64,000 bases of DNA from Pristionchus mayeri. Taxonomy: Eukaryota > Nematoda > Chromadorea > Rhabditida > Neodiplogasteridae. The notes under the pieces were generated by a model. It was not told the DNA's origin and did no database searches. It saw nothing but the letters and a program-made list of their open reading frames with translations. Position numbers and translations under genes: made by a program. Each line of letters starts with the position of its first letter. Within the stretch, counting starts at the first letter, position 1. The stretch lies in the NCBI GenBank assembly GCA_036245805.1, contig BTRK01000006.1:37886901-37950900 (forward strand), written 5' to 3'. Shown piece by piece: positions 32,101 through 41,199 of this stretch.

Positions 32101-33996
32101 TATCGTTGTCAAAACAAAGGCCAAACGTGTACCACAGGCTCAAATCACATTGAAACGCTGTCAATCGAGCTTTCAAACTTTCATTTCAAACTGCACTTTT
32201 CGGAGGCCAAAAATGATCGATGTTCAATCGAAATCCCCGTTGCAAATAAAGTTTACGTGATCTAGACGCAGGAAAAAGTGCGAAACTCCCACTGAAGTGT
32301 TCGTATTTTTTTTCGCAAACCACTCATTGGATAGCTCTCGTTGAGCTGCATGCATCTGGTCTGTAAATTTGAGCTGCGTCTTCACCTATATTATTTTAAA
32401 ATTATACTGCTTGGTTAAAATTGAACAAACCGAACGATATAAGTCGAAAGAACTCAAAAAAAATGAACTGAGGTCACTCAGAGGTCAATTCCGCTCTATC
32501 TTTCACCATATCCGAGAAAACAGCTCTCAAAGCGATGCCGAAATTCAGCCCGGTGTAGGAAGCCACAAAATGAAATGCGCGCAATAAGATTGCGGGGTCA
32601 CTCAGGCATGCCTCAGGGTGGCCAAAACCGGTTAGAACTCATTTCGCCATTCCCATGCTTTACTCGATTCCTTCATGAGAGGCGTGATATATTATTAGTA
32701 AAAATCAATAGATATTGTAAGGGCACAAAGAAATGATCAAATATTTGCAAAAGTGTACAATTAAGAAAGAAGAAGGGCACTAGGAAAACTTTGACGCCAT
32801 GCCGCCATTGATATATCAAAGGCAAGACGTCATGGTTCTTATCCGACCTAGTGCCCGGAAAATATACTTACCCGTGAAGAGGTATGTATCATCAGGAACG
32901 CGATCTCTCCAGTATGACTGGTGCTGAAATATATAGGTTTATTTAAAGTTGTCCAAAACGCGTGAAATTATTTGAATTTCCGCGCGTGCCTGATCACGGT
33001 AAAATCAGTGGGAGATTATTCAAAAAAAAATAAGTGCGGCTTGATCAGTCTAGGGCGGAAATTCAACTACTTTCATAATGCTTGGATAATGCTAAGTTTA
33101 TTTATATTTCTTTAAAGAAACACTTCACCAAAGAACGTAAAAACTGTGCAGGGGTGGTTTATCGACTTACACTTTTATGTTCCACATTTTCGCGCGTTCT
33201 AATATCGAAATTCGTTATCTACGAGTGAGAATGCATCAAAATATGTATCTTCATCATCCCATCTAATTGTGACATATCGAGTTTTTCGACTCCAAAAAGT
33301 GGGAATATGAAACTTTTTTTTAAAATCGACCACCTACCTTAGTTATTAGGGTAATCAATCAGGACTCGGGGCCTACACTTCAGGAAAAAAATATGGGAAA
33401 TATTGAAATTTTGGCTATCCGTGGATCTATTACTCTCTATGGCGGAGGGTCTTTTAAGATTATCTAGGATTATTTAGGCCTACTTAGGAGTACAAAAAAA
33501 ACTGGAAAATTAATCACCTCATCGTTGTGGATAATCACCGGTTTTGCGCCAATTTCGGCGCATTTATTGATTGCTTTATTCCTCGAATCGTCCCAGTTAA
33601 ACTTGATCGTTGCATACAGCCCGCGACATTCTCCGGCTCGGACGAATTCGAATCCGATAGGGCAAGAACACTTCACGCCCACTGTAATGAAGTTCAAGAA
33701 CAGTTCCCACTGTGCTGTTATTCGTAAGATGCTATCGGCTAACTCGTTTTCGAGAAATAGCAAAGTAACATGCATGTCGTATTTATTTGGTCGTATTCAG
33801 AGCTATGGAATTGCATTTAAAACTATGTAATTTCTCAAAATCGGAATGGTTGAAGGTAAGCGAATGGCTAACACTCATTCGCAACTCTGCTCGACTAGAT
33901 GAAATGAACATCAGTGCCCTAAATATTAAATTCTGGAGGAAACTCACGAAAGAGGGCGCATAAGGAGAACGTCGCTGCCTTGAGCATCGCTCCCAT
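26172..33996 (-). CDS. Secreted C-type lectin: signal peptide, two CTLDs, partial CUB
   Basis: Ten exons in phase: 33996-33948, 33681-33518, 32923-32872, 29409-29261, 28866-28795, 28699-28553, 27089-26951, 26892-26779, 26580-26528, 26258-26172. A signal peptide comes first (MGAMLKAATFSLCALF). CTLD 1 opens with CSCPIGFEFV and contains WDDSRNKAINKC, KPVIIHNDE and KWQWSDGTPLDY. CTLD 2 has GWQDAQGICSALGATV, FSWADGSKWDY and WLNMDCNSRMGVACG. The CUB start is CTAGPWYEGQV followed by YSPGYPNDASEPCEYFLTV. This CTLD-CTLD-CUB order is common in secreted nematode clec proteins linked to innate defence. Neither CTLD shows a clear EPN or QPD plus WND calcium site. The remaining CUB exons are not found. Introns carry a 1.2-kb mariner and a 2.6-kb inverted-repeat element, explaining the gene's size. 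Exon 5 placement is the weakest join. Confidence 0.8.
27192..28433. mobile_element. Full-length mariner, 1,242 bp
   Basis: Perfect terminal inverted repeats of about 25 bp (TTGGGGTGTCCGGAAAGTTC...) flanked by TA at 27190-27191 and 28434-28435. It sits in the lectin intron between exons 6 and 7 and carries an uninterrupted transposase on the minus strand, so it may still be active. Confidence 0.95.
27256..28284 (-). CDS. Mariner transposase, intact, D,D34D
   Basis: 342 codons without interruption. The N-terminal paired-type helix-turn-helix DNA-binding half includes the typical WFSRFKKGEFGLDD and RSGRPP linker. The catalytic core shows ATDEKW (first Asp), LLLMDNARPY (second Asp) and HPPYSPDLSPCDYH (third Asp). 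There are 34 residues between the second and third, diagnostic of the mariner family. The enzyme cuts and pastes the element at TA sites. A second ATG four codons in (28272) is an equally good start. Length and motif spacing are normal for active members; activity itself cannot be judged by eye. Confidence 0.95.
   Translation of the reverse strand: MILVMDSHLYLRAVLLHYYRLGRSVKEAHSALAQSEGADAPSIPFCYKWFSRFKKGEFGLDDQPRSGRPPSLDQRLVLRTLKRKPMASVHELKKDTGTPRSTVSDILHRSGKKPKLPQVIPHDLSPEQLKNRVQVCRELLHRRSNLRWVNSIIATDEKWITYDNPVRRLQWVDADEKPTPVPKKEEHGNKELLCFFFSVLGPIYWEILAPGTSINADLFSEQLEDFAIRVPPRLLNQGKILLLMDNARPYRAKMTQKKMDELKIERISHPPYSPDLSPCDYHCFRSLSDFCKGKKFKNRDEVVRAFVNWAVSKKPAFWKRGIETLPNRWREVVRKKGAYIGH
29546..32170. 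repeat. Composite long inverted repeat in a lectin intron
   Basis: An arm of about 800 bp (from 29546, with GACCTTAGGAAGCCGTATCT and ATTCTGAAAGATCTCGACGA) is followed by a centre and its inverted copy (about 30560-31025). The forward arm then starts again at 31028, and another inverted copy ends near 32170. Order: arm, centre, inverted arm, arm, inverted centre, inverted arm. Arms are about 95% alike by eye. A diverged copy of the arm start occurs at 63830-64000, so this is a dispersed family. Open frames inside are mirror copies of one another. No transposase seen; probably a large fold-back transposon, partly self-duplicated. Confidence 0.85.
32775..32856. repeat. Short hairpin repeat with 10-bp inverted ends
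   Basis: GGGCACTAGG at 32775-32784 is inverted at 32847-32856, and the inside is an imperfect hairpin around CAAAGGCAAGACGTCATGG. A related hairpin with CAAAGGCGG and GACCTAGTGCC lies at about 16795-16855. Confidence 0.55.
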
Positions 33997-35096
33997 CTAC
34001 CAGCACTGAATGCGGCGGGAGGAAGGCTGAAGTGAGCTAATCACGCCCAGCTTTTGTCACCTCTCCATTATCAGATAATCAAATGACGCCGGGTGCGATT
34101 TTTGTGCGCTTCCTAATCGCAACGAATCTATTGTCGGGCGCTCAAAAAGTTTGGCGGAGGAATGAGCTGCCTTAACCAAGACCGGAATCATTGTCGAACT
34201 GTATTATTGGCAAATACAGTCGAATCCCTACTGAAACAGAGACTACTGGGGACGTAATATCTGCATTTAATGGAAGATAAGCTCTAAAATGATTCCGTAA
34301 TTCAAATATTTCAAATTCCGTAAATCCGTAATATGGTATTTGATCTATCTTTGACCATATTTTCTTCACAAAAAATTGTTTCAAGGATGTCGTGAGGCTC
34401 ACAATCTCGTTCAGGTCCGGTCCCCGGCCTGAAGAAGCAGCTTTATTGTAGAAATATTTGTAGATGTGCGGATAAATAGTCCATGCAAATTTTGTAATCC
34501 AAACAAGACTGAACAGAAGAATTAGTTTGAGCTGATGAGTGTTTGAGAGATCATTGCACGACTCTTGGTACTGGAGCGTATCAATTCATTCTTCCTCTTC
34601 CTCTATCATAGAATCCTGTCGGAATTCTCAACTAGCCTCCAATCAATGCCTACTGACGTATTTTGTTTTCCCCAGTTGTACGATTTCATCAACATGGATA
34701 CTGCGTGATTCTTGGCATGGCTTAAGATGTCTTCTCCATTTTTATAATGTTCATCGGCCTTCCTAATAAGATGGAGATACAAAGGAATGATAGTGAACTG
34801 TCATGATGTCAAAAATGAGGGGGGTTGGAAATATACGAGACTATTTAGCTTTTGAGGTTGGAAAGTTCAAATTGCATTGATAAAACAAATGGTAGAGATG
34901 TGTTTATTGAAGACCCAGAGGGCAATCACAGTACTAATCAATTGTATCGTCTGTCTTCCCTCTGGCGCGCGTCTCGAGTCTGATTGTAAAGGGAAGAGCG
35001 GAAGCGTCCGGGCTGATGAGATGGAAGGTTCCAAACTATTTCAAGTCATCAGTTATTCCTTCTCTCTTCAGTCAGTTTTCATCTACTCTTCTCGCA
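33997..35096. other. Divergent intergenic region (lectin / RING gene)
   Basis: No gene seen. 34860-34990 is shared with 20080-20215, upstream of the truncated RING copy. It contains CCAGAGGG (34915-34922) inverted as CCCTCTGG (34958-34965), followed by GCGCGC. Confidence 0.5.
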
Positions 35097-36338
35097 ATGA
35101 ATACCGACCACTCTGCGATGCCTTCTGGATCTGCTTCCCACGATGAAAGGTTTGCGCATTGACATACTCTGTATTCTTTTTAGCAATTAGTGCAAATTTC
35201 AACTATATTTCTTTTTCTTATGCTCTGTTCTGGCTTCTAATCTAATTAAATTTCAGCTCAACTCTTCGTTTCTCACGAGTTTGCTGCATTTGTTACGCGG
35301 ACTCTCCGCTTTACCGAGCAGTCTTGTCTGCATGCGGACATTTGTTCTGTCGAGCGTGTGCGAAGGAGATGCAACATACTGCCGAGGAACAAAGACAACG
35401 TCCAAAGTGCCCCTTCTGCCGAAAGGAAGGCAACTTCGTAACTTTAAAGGAGAAAATCATTGGATACATCGATGATTTGGAAACTGAATACAAGGAGAAG
35501 AGGTTCGTTTCCTGTTCACCACAAGCCGTAATATTTTAGAGTTATAATTATATTTTAAATTAGTAAATTTCAGAAAACTTTGGAAGGCTTCGAAGGATAT
35601 TGCTGAAATGGAAGTGGAAGTTGTGATTGGACAAGCTATGCCGGAGTTGGAAGCTTCATACGATGAACTTTGCACTGCTAGCAAAGCCCTTGATGCAGCT
35701 GGCACTCGCAAGACTAAAGCAGAAACTGCTTTCGATGACATGAAGCCCCTCAACCCATCCTCTGATGAGGAGTCCCTCCGCGCCGCATCCTACCGCGTCA
35801 ATGCGTGTCGTGCTGAGGTTGCAGCTGCTGCATCGGCCGTAGAAGCTGCACAAGCTGTCTACAATAATGTGCTTGCTCGAGATAAAGCTAAAATGGAAGC
35901 AGTTTCGAATAAAGCGGAAGATATTAAGTCGACTGCGTATCGACTGATACGAGAGGAGAAAATTGCCTGCATTAGAGAGCAAAATGAGAAAAGGTTTGTT
36001 CAAAATCTCTTAGCTTAGTGAAAGGTACTCCAACTCATGCACGAAAACCCTCATTTCATTTTCGCAATTCACTATTTCATTATAAAAACTCAAAATTTAT
36101 TTTATTGTCATTTTTCAGTGCTTCTCACGGAATTCAATATCCTCATGTCTGCGATTCCTGTGGAGTGGATTCGCCCCATTATCGCGAGTTCTTTCTCGCG
36201 TGTGGACATGCTGTTTGCAGCACTTGCGCGGTGCAACGAGCTGCTCACTCAACTGATGAGAATGGAAGACAGTGCCCTCCCATTGACTGCACCAGTGAGA
36301 AGGACTATATTCGATTGTTCGAAGTGATTGAAGAATGA
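35097..36338 (+). CDS. RING / alanine-rich helical linker / RING protein
   Basis: Four exons (35097-35149, 35257-35502, 35574-35993, 36119-36338) give 312 residues in phase. RING 1 (exon 2) shows CCICYA, CGHLFCRACA and CPFC, a C3HC4 pattern. Exon 3 is a helical, Ala/Glu/Lys-rich linker of about 140 residues. RING 2 (exon 4) shows CDSCG, CGHAVCSTCA and CPPIDC. RING domains recruit E2 enzymes, so a ubiquitin (or SUMO) E3 ligase role is likely; the linker may dimerise it. Two RINGs flanking a helical linker is not the RBR layout, because no IBR ligands are seen between them. A truncated paralogue lies at 20.2-21.3 kb. No membrane segment or signal peptide. Confidence 0.85.
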
Positions 36339-37319
36339 GACGAAGTGATTGAAGAATGAGAAGATATCCTACTTCTAAAATTTTTATCTCGCAACGTCAT
36401 TTACTGTGCATTCTCATTGTAAATGTATTAACTATCGCTCTGTGAAGATTTTAAAGAAATAAAAATATAGAAAAAACAAGGATAGTTTGTTTTATTCCCA
36501 CACATTTTCCCTAGTTTTCAAGCAAAGTCTATGGAAGAACTCAAATGAATGAAAGGCACAGTAGTAATATGTTTACCATCGGAATGGATACGTATCCTCA
36601 GAGATAGACGGGCGCGAGAAACGAGAAGGGAGAGATGGGAGAGGATGAAGAAGTAGAGAAAGAGTCTCGGAGTCATGCGCTCTATGTATCGATAACACAC
36701 CTTGCTCTCCCTCTATCCCTCATCCTTGTTGGTGAAGACTGCTTGGCTACGAATATTACTCTTTTATCCATTTTGAATAGAGCGGGCTCGTGGCGAATTT
36801 CCATTGAAATCACTTCTTACGAGTGCTTGTTATGGGCATTTTCTTCCTCTTCTACACGAAAGCCTACCCATTTGGTTCAGTGCCCGTGTATTTTCCGGTT
36901 GCTCTAGTTGTTTTTTTTCAAATAGTAAATTTAAAAAATCAGAAAAATCTCTGTTTTTCAGTTCTCTACACGAACTCATCAGCTTTCAATGTATTATTGT
37001 GGGCGAAACTACTCAAAATATCATCCCAAGGTAGGCACATGCGCTATTGTGTTCGCTAAATATGCTCGAAATTGCAGCATTTCTTTTATCTTCAAATAAT
37101 TAATTATGGCCGATTATACCTTTATCAGAAAACTACACTTCGAGTGAGTACAATAAATACATTTTTGTATCAAAAATATTAGCTGACGGAAACCTCTCAA
37201 ATAAGCCCGCAGTTTATCAATTACCAGCCGATTGCGCGCGCAATCGACTGGCGTGCTTCGGGGTGTTTTATTGGTTGGCTTAGTATTATTTATTTCGGAT
37301 TCACAATATCTCTCTTACA
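36339..37319. other. Region with possible membrane-protein exon remnants
   Basis: 36824-36905 encodes a hydrophobic stretch with GIFFLFYTKAYPFG, and 36961-37030 encodes SSAFNVLLWAKLL after a good acceptor (TTTTTCAG). The donor between them is not GT, and neither a start nor upstream exons were found, so this may be a decayed membrane-protein gene. A palindrome centred in CGATTGCGCGCGCAATCG lies at 37229-37246. Confidence 0.35.
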
Positions 37320-38235
37320 CTCCCTTCCTTAACAATTATCCTTCCCTCTCTCCCCCTCTCTCCATCCCTCCCTCTCTCTCTCCTTCTCCCCCCTCTCTCT
37401 CCCTCTCTCTCCTACTCTCCCTCTCTCCCACTCTCCCTCTCTTCCTCTCTCCCTCTCTTCCTCTATTCCTCTCTCTCCCTATCCCTCTGTTTCATTCTCC
37501 TTCTCTCTCTCCTCTCTCCTCCTCCTCCTCTCTCTCTTCCTCTCTCTCCCTCTTTTCATCTCTCTTCCTCTCTCTCCCTCTTTTCATCTCTCTTCCTCTC
37601 TTCCTATCTCTCCGTTTCTCCCTCTCCATCTCTCTCCTTCTCCTTCTCTATCTCCTCTCTCCTCCTCTCCCTCTCTCTCTCCTTCCCCTCTCTCTCCCTC
37701 TCTCTCCTACTCTCCCTCTCTCCCACTCTCCCTCTCTTCCTCTCTCTCCCCTCTTCCTTTATTCCTCTCTCTCCCTCTCTTCCTCTCTCTCTCCCTTTCT
37801 CCCTCTCCCCCTGTTTCATTCTCCTTCTCTCTCTCCTCTCTCCTCCTCCTCCTCTCCCATCTCTCTCTCCTTCCCCCCCTCTCTCTCCCTCTCTCTCTCC
37901 CTCTGTTTCATTCTCCTTCTCTCTCTCCTTTCTCCTCCTCCTCCTCTCTCTCTTCATCTCTCTCCTTCTCTTCCTCTCTTCCTCTCTTCCTCTCTCTCCC
38001 TTTCTCCCTCTCCCTCTCTCTCCCTCTCCTTCTCACTCTCCTCTCTCCTCTCTCTCCCTTCCTCCCTCTCCCTCTGTCTCAATCTAATTCTCGCTCTCCT
38101 CTCTCCTCCTCCTCCTCTCTCTCTCCTACTCTCCCTCTCTCCCACTCTCCCTCTCTTCCTCTCTCTTCCTCTCTCCTTCTCTCTCCCTCTCTTCCTCTCT
38201 CTCCGTTTCTCCCTCTCCCTCTCTCTCATTCTCTT

Positions 38236-38325
<90 letters not shown>

Positions 38326-38560
38326 CCTCCATCTCGCCCTCGCTCTCCTTCTTTCCCTATCCCTCTCTCCATCTATTGATCTCTCTCCCTTTCTCCCTCT
38401 TCCTCGCTCTCTCGCTCTCTCGCGCTCTCTTTCTCTCCCTCTCCTCTCCCTCTCTCTTCATCTCTCCCTCTCTCTCCACCTCTCCCTCTCTCCATCTCTC
38501 TCTCCCCCCTCTCTCCTTCTCCATTCCTCTCTTCATCGCTCTATGTCCCTTCTACGAATG
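37320..38560. repeat. Polypyrimidine (CT-rich) tract of about 1.2 kb
   Basis: Almost only C and T on the plus strand, mostly CTCTCC/CTCTTC units, with a pure (CT)n run near 38240-38320. Long open frames on both strands here (Leu/Ser-rich and Arg/Glu-rich) are artefacts of the repeat. Confidence 0.95.
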
Positions 38561-38582
38561 GAACATTTTCGAAAAGCTTACT

Positions 38583-38680
38583 TTCTGGTACAGTCTAGAA
38601 GCTTTGGAACACTTTCGAACTTTCTGGAACATTCTAGAAGCTTTGGAACATTTTCGAACTTTCTGGAACATTCTAGAAGC
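38583..38680. promoter_or_regulatory. Tandem heat-shock elements in a 39-bp repeat
   Basis: Three 39-bp units. The second and third contain TTCTGGAACATTCTAGAA (38622-38639 and 38661-38678): four alternating nTTCn/nGAAn pentamers in perfect phase, the canonical binding site of an HSF1 trimer. The first unit (38583) has the same site with two changed pentamers. The array lies exactly between the pyrimidine tract and the 120-bp satellite. Confidence 0.8.
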
Positions 38681-38683
38681 TTT

Positions 38684-39808
38684 GACCCATGGCTAATTAT
38701 CGAGTGGTATACTGTAGCCGACCTAATGCTAATTATTAATTGGCATACTTTAGATCAAAGATCAAAGATCAAAATCATAAATCTGACTCACGGAATAATA
38801 GGTGACCCATGGCTAATTATCGATTGGTATACGGTATTTGACCCAATGCTAATTATTGATTGGCATACGGTAATTCAAAGAGCAAAGGTCAAAGTCATAA
38901 ATCTGACCCACGGAATAAGAGGTGACCCATGGCTAATTATCGATTAGTATACGGTAGTTGACCCTATGCTAATTATTGATTGGCATACGGTAATTCAAAG
39001 ATCAAAGATCAAAATCATAAATCTGACCCACGGAATAAGAGGTGACCCACGGCTAATTATCGATTGGTATACGGTAGTTGACCCAATGCTAATTATTGAT
39101 TGGCATACGGTAATTCAAAGATTAAAGGTCAAAGTCATAAATCTGACCCACGGAATAACAGTTGACCCATGGCTAATTATCGATTGGTATACGGTAGTTG
39201 ACCCAATGTTAATTATTGATTGGTATACGGTAATTCAAAGATCAAAGGTCAAAGTCATAAATCTGACCCACGGAATAAGAGGTGACCCATGGCTAATTAT
39301 CGATTGGTATGCGGTAGTTGACCCAATGCTAATTATTGATTGGCATACGGTAATTCAAAGATCAAAGGTCAAAGTAATAAATCTGACCCACGGAATAACA
39401 GTTGACCCATGGCTAATTATCGATTGGTATACGGTAGTTGACCCAATGCTAATTATTGATTGGCATACGGTAATTCAAAGATCAAAGGTCAAAGTCATAA
39501 ATCTGACCCACGGAATAACAGTTGACCCATGGCTAATTATCGATTGGTATACGGTAGTTGACCCAATGCTAATTATTGATTGGCATACGGTAATTCAAAG
39601 ATCAAAGGTCAAAGTCATAAATCTGACCCACGGAATAACAGTTGACCCATGGCTAATTATCGATTGGTATACGGTAGTTGACCCAATGCTAATTATTGAT
39701 TGGTATACGGTAATTCAAAGATCAAAGATCATAATCATAAATCTGACCCACGGAATAAGAGGTGACCCACGGCTAATTATCGATTGGTATACGGTAGTTG
39801 ACCCAATG
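38684..39808. repeat. 120-bp satellite, about 9.4 copies
   Basis: Units of exactly 120 bp beginning GACCCATGGCTAATTATCGA. Each has two similar halves (GACCCATGG...TATACGG and GACCCAATG...CATACGG), so the unit arose from an older repeat of about 35-45 bp. Copies differ by a few substitutions and no length changes. Because 120 is a multiple of three, one frame stays open through the array. That repeated peptide is not evidence of a protein. Confidence 0.95.
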
Positions 39809-39810
39809 CC

Positions 39811-40105
39811 CGTCATTCCCTCATTTGATTATCTCACCTCCGCTCTACCACCTCCCCTCCCTCTCTCTCCTCCCCTCGCTCTCTCTCCTCCGTTATTCAT
39901 TTCACCTCCGCTCTCCCTCTCACTTGCCTTCGGATTACTAAGTTTATTCGAAATGAATCCGTCATTCCCTCATTTGATTATCTCACCTCCGCTCTCCCAC
40001 CTCCCTCCCTCCCCCCCTCCCTTCTCGCCTCCGCTATCCATTTCACCTCCGCTCTCCCTCTCTCTTGCCTTCGGATTTCTAAGTTTATTCGAAATGATAA
40101 TACGC
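39811..40105. repeat. Direct repeat of about 147 bp, two copies
   Basis: Two copies (from 39811 and from 39958) start with CGTCATTCCCTCATTTGATT and end with AAGTTTATTCGAAATGA. Pyrimidine-rich, continuing the repeat cluster. Confidence 0.8.
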
Positions 40106-40295
40106 TACCCGTAATTCCCTTATAACGTTGTCTACCCTCTCCCCTATCACCTCCGTTCATTCTCTCACCTCCCTACAGTCTCTCTTCGAACGCGCACCCG
40201 CCAACTTCCCTTCCTTCTTCCCCTTCTCTCCCGTCCTCCCGCTGAACACGCGCGCCCCTTCCTCGCCTCTACTTAATCACGAAAGAAAGGGAGAG

Positions 40296-40376
40296 TCACA
40301 TGTGCTCTCGTGGCCGACTGGTTAGCGCGTCTGACTCGCTATCCCGAGGTCGCGGGCTCGATCCCTGCCGCTGCCC
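40296..40376 (+). ncRNA. tRNA-like sequence, probably a SINE head or tRNA pseudogene
   Basis: TGGCCGACTGGTTAGCGCG matches an A box, and GGTCGCGGGCTCGATCCC matches a variable loop plus B box. Spacing is tRNA-like, but the outer acceptor stem does not pair well and the anticodon stem is poor. A functional tRNA gene is unlikely. Confidence 0.5.
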
Positions 40377-40384
40377 CAGCGTCT

Positions 40385-40925
40385 CTATCTGACTCTGACC
40401 GCTGGACACGGACACATTTCTGACCGAAAACTGCGGAAAACGACATCAAACATCGAGACGAAAGAGTATAAAGAAGGGATAATGGCGAGGGGAGTGGTTA
40501 TGGAAGACTTACACTTGCAATAAACTAAGTTGGGTATCGTGTCGGGAGAACCATTTACCTTAGGGATCATTTGCGAAATAGCGGAGAGTATCATTTCGGG
40601 ACCAATAAAGGGTAAGTCGAATGAAGATCGGGGAGGGGGGAACTGAGGAGGGTTTATATCTAAAGGTCGGGGTTTGAACCTTTGCGAAAAATTCAGAGAA
40701 TGCATTAGCCTTCTCGGCATCACTTACAAGGACATCTCCATTGCTGTCAATAATACCAGGTAGTTTTGAGCTATTAACCTTCAATCTATTCTTGCAATAA
40801 TTAAACGTTGACATTGACATTGACATTGACATTGACTCAGGAAGCGGAATTGACGGTTCCGTTTTTTTTTTGTTTTCGAAACGGGGGCGGCAGCTCGGAA
40901 CTAGGCGTTGTGAGCAGTCCGCCAA
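40385..40925 (-). pseudogene. Non-LTR retrotransposon reverse-transcriptase fragment, frameshifted
   Basis: Minus-strand frames show features typical of LINE reverse transcriptases just before and into the RT domain. GIIDSNGDVLVSDAEKANAF and a following FFAKV are in the upstream frame. LSAISQMIPKVNGSPDTIPN and a PL-x-IIPSLYSF stretch are in another frame. The frame change near 40610-40650 and the missing catalytic half show it is a dead fragment. A (TTGACA)n run at 40808-40838 lies inside it. Confidence 0.7.
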
Positions 40926-41199
40926 AGTCGCGCATGCTCGACCTATTCGTGTTTATTAACATTTGAACTTTTCGAGCTTTCAGGTTGGGAGTTAGACACC
41001 TGCCCCCACTTCGCTCCACTCCCGCCCCTCCATGCACTCCTAGCAGGTCACGAGAGGCTGCGCGCTAATATCGGGTGAGTTAATTATTTATTATATTAGA
41101 CAATAACTTATAAAAAATGTTTTATTAAAGTGCGAACGCCCCTGGGGAGGGTAGTTTCAGTGCCTTCTAATCCTATTTTTCGTTTGGAACCAAAGGTAT

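Noticed and set aside
30093..32260. Three near-identical open frames starting MVRQE
   Set aside because: They are copies of one segment within the inverted-repeat element, on both strands.
37232..38947. 571-codon plus-strand open frame (and Arg/Glu-rich frames on the minus strand)
   Set aside because: Produced by the pyrimidine repeat and the start of the satellite; no domain or splice context.
38684..39808. CRISPR-like regular repetition
   Set aside because: Whole 120-bp units are repeated without unique spacers, in a eukaryotic genome.
38966..40114. 382-codon open frame of 40-residue repeats
   Set aside because: Follows the 120-bp satellite exactly; repeat length being a multiple of three explains it.
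40296..40376. Functional tRNA gene
   Set aside because: A and B boxes are good but acceptor and anticodon stems do not pair properly; more likely a SINE head or tRNA relic.
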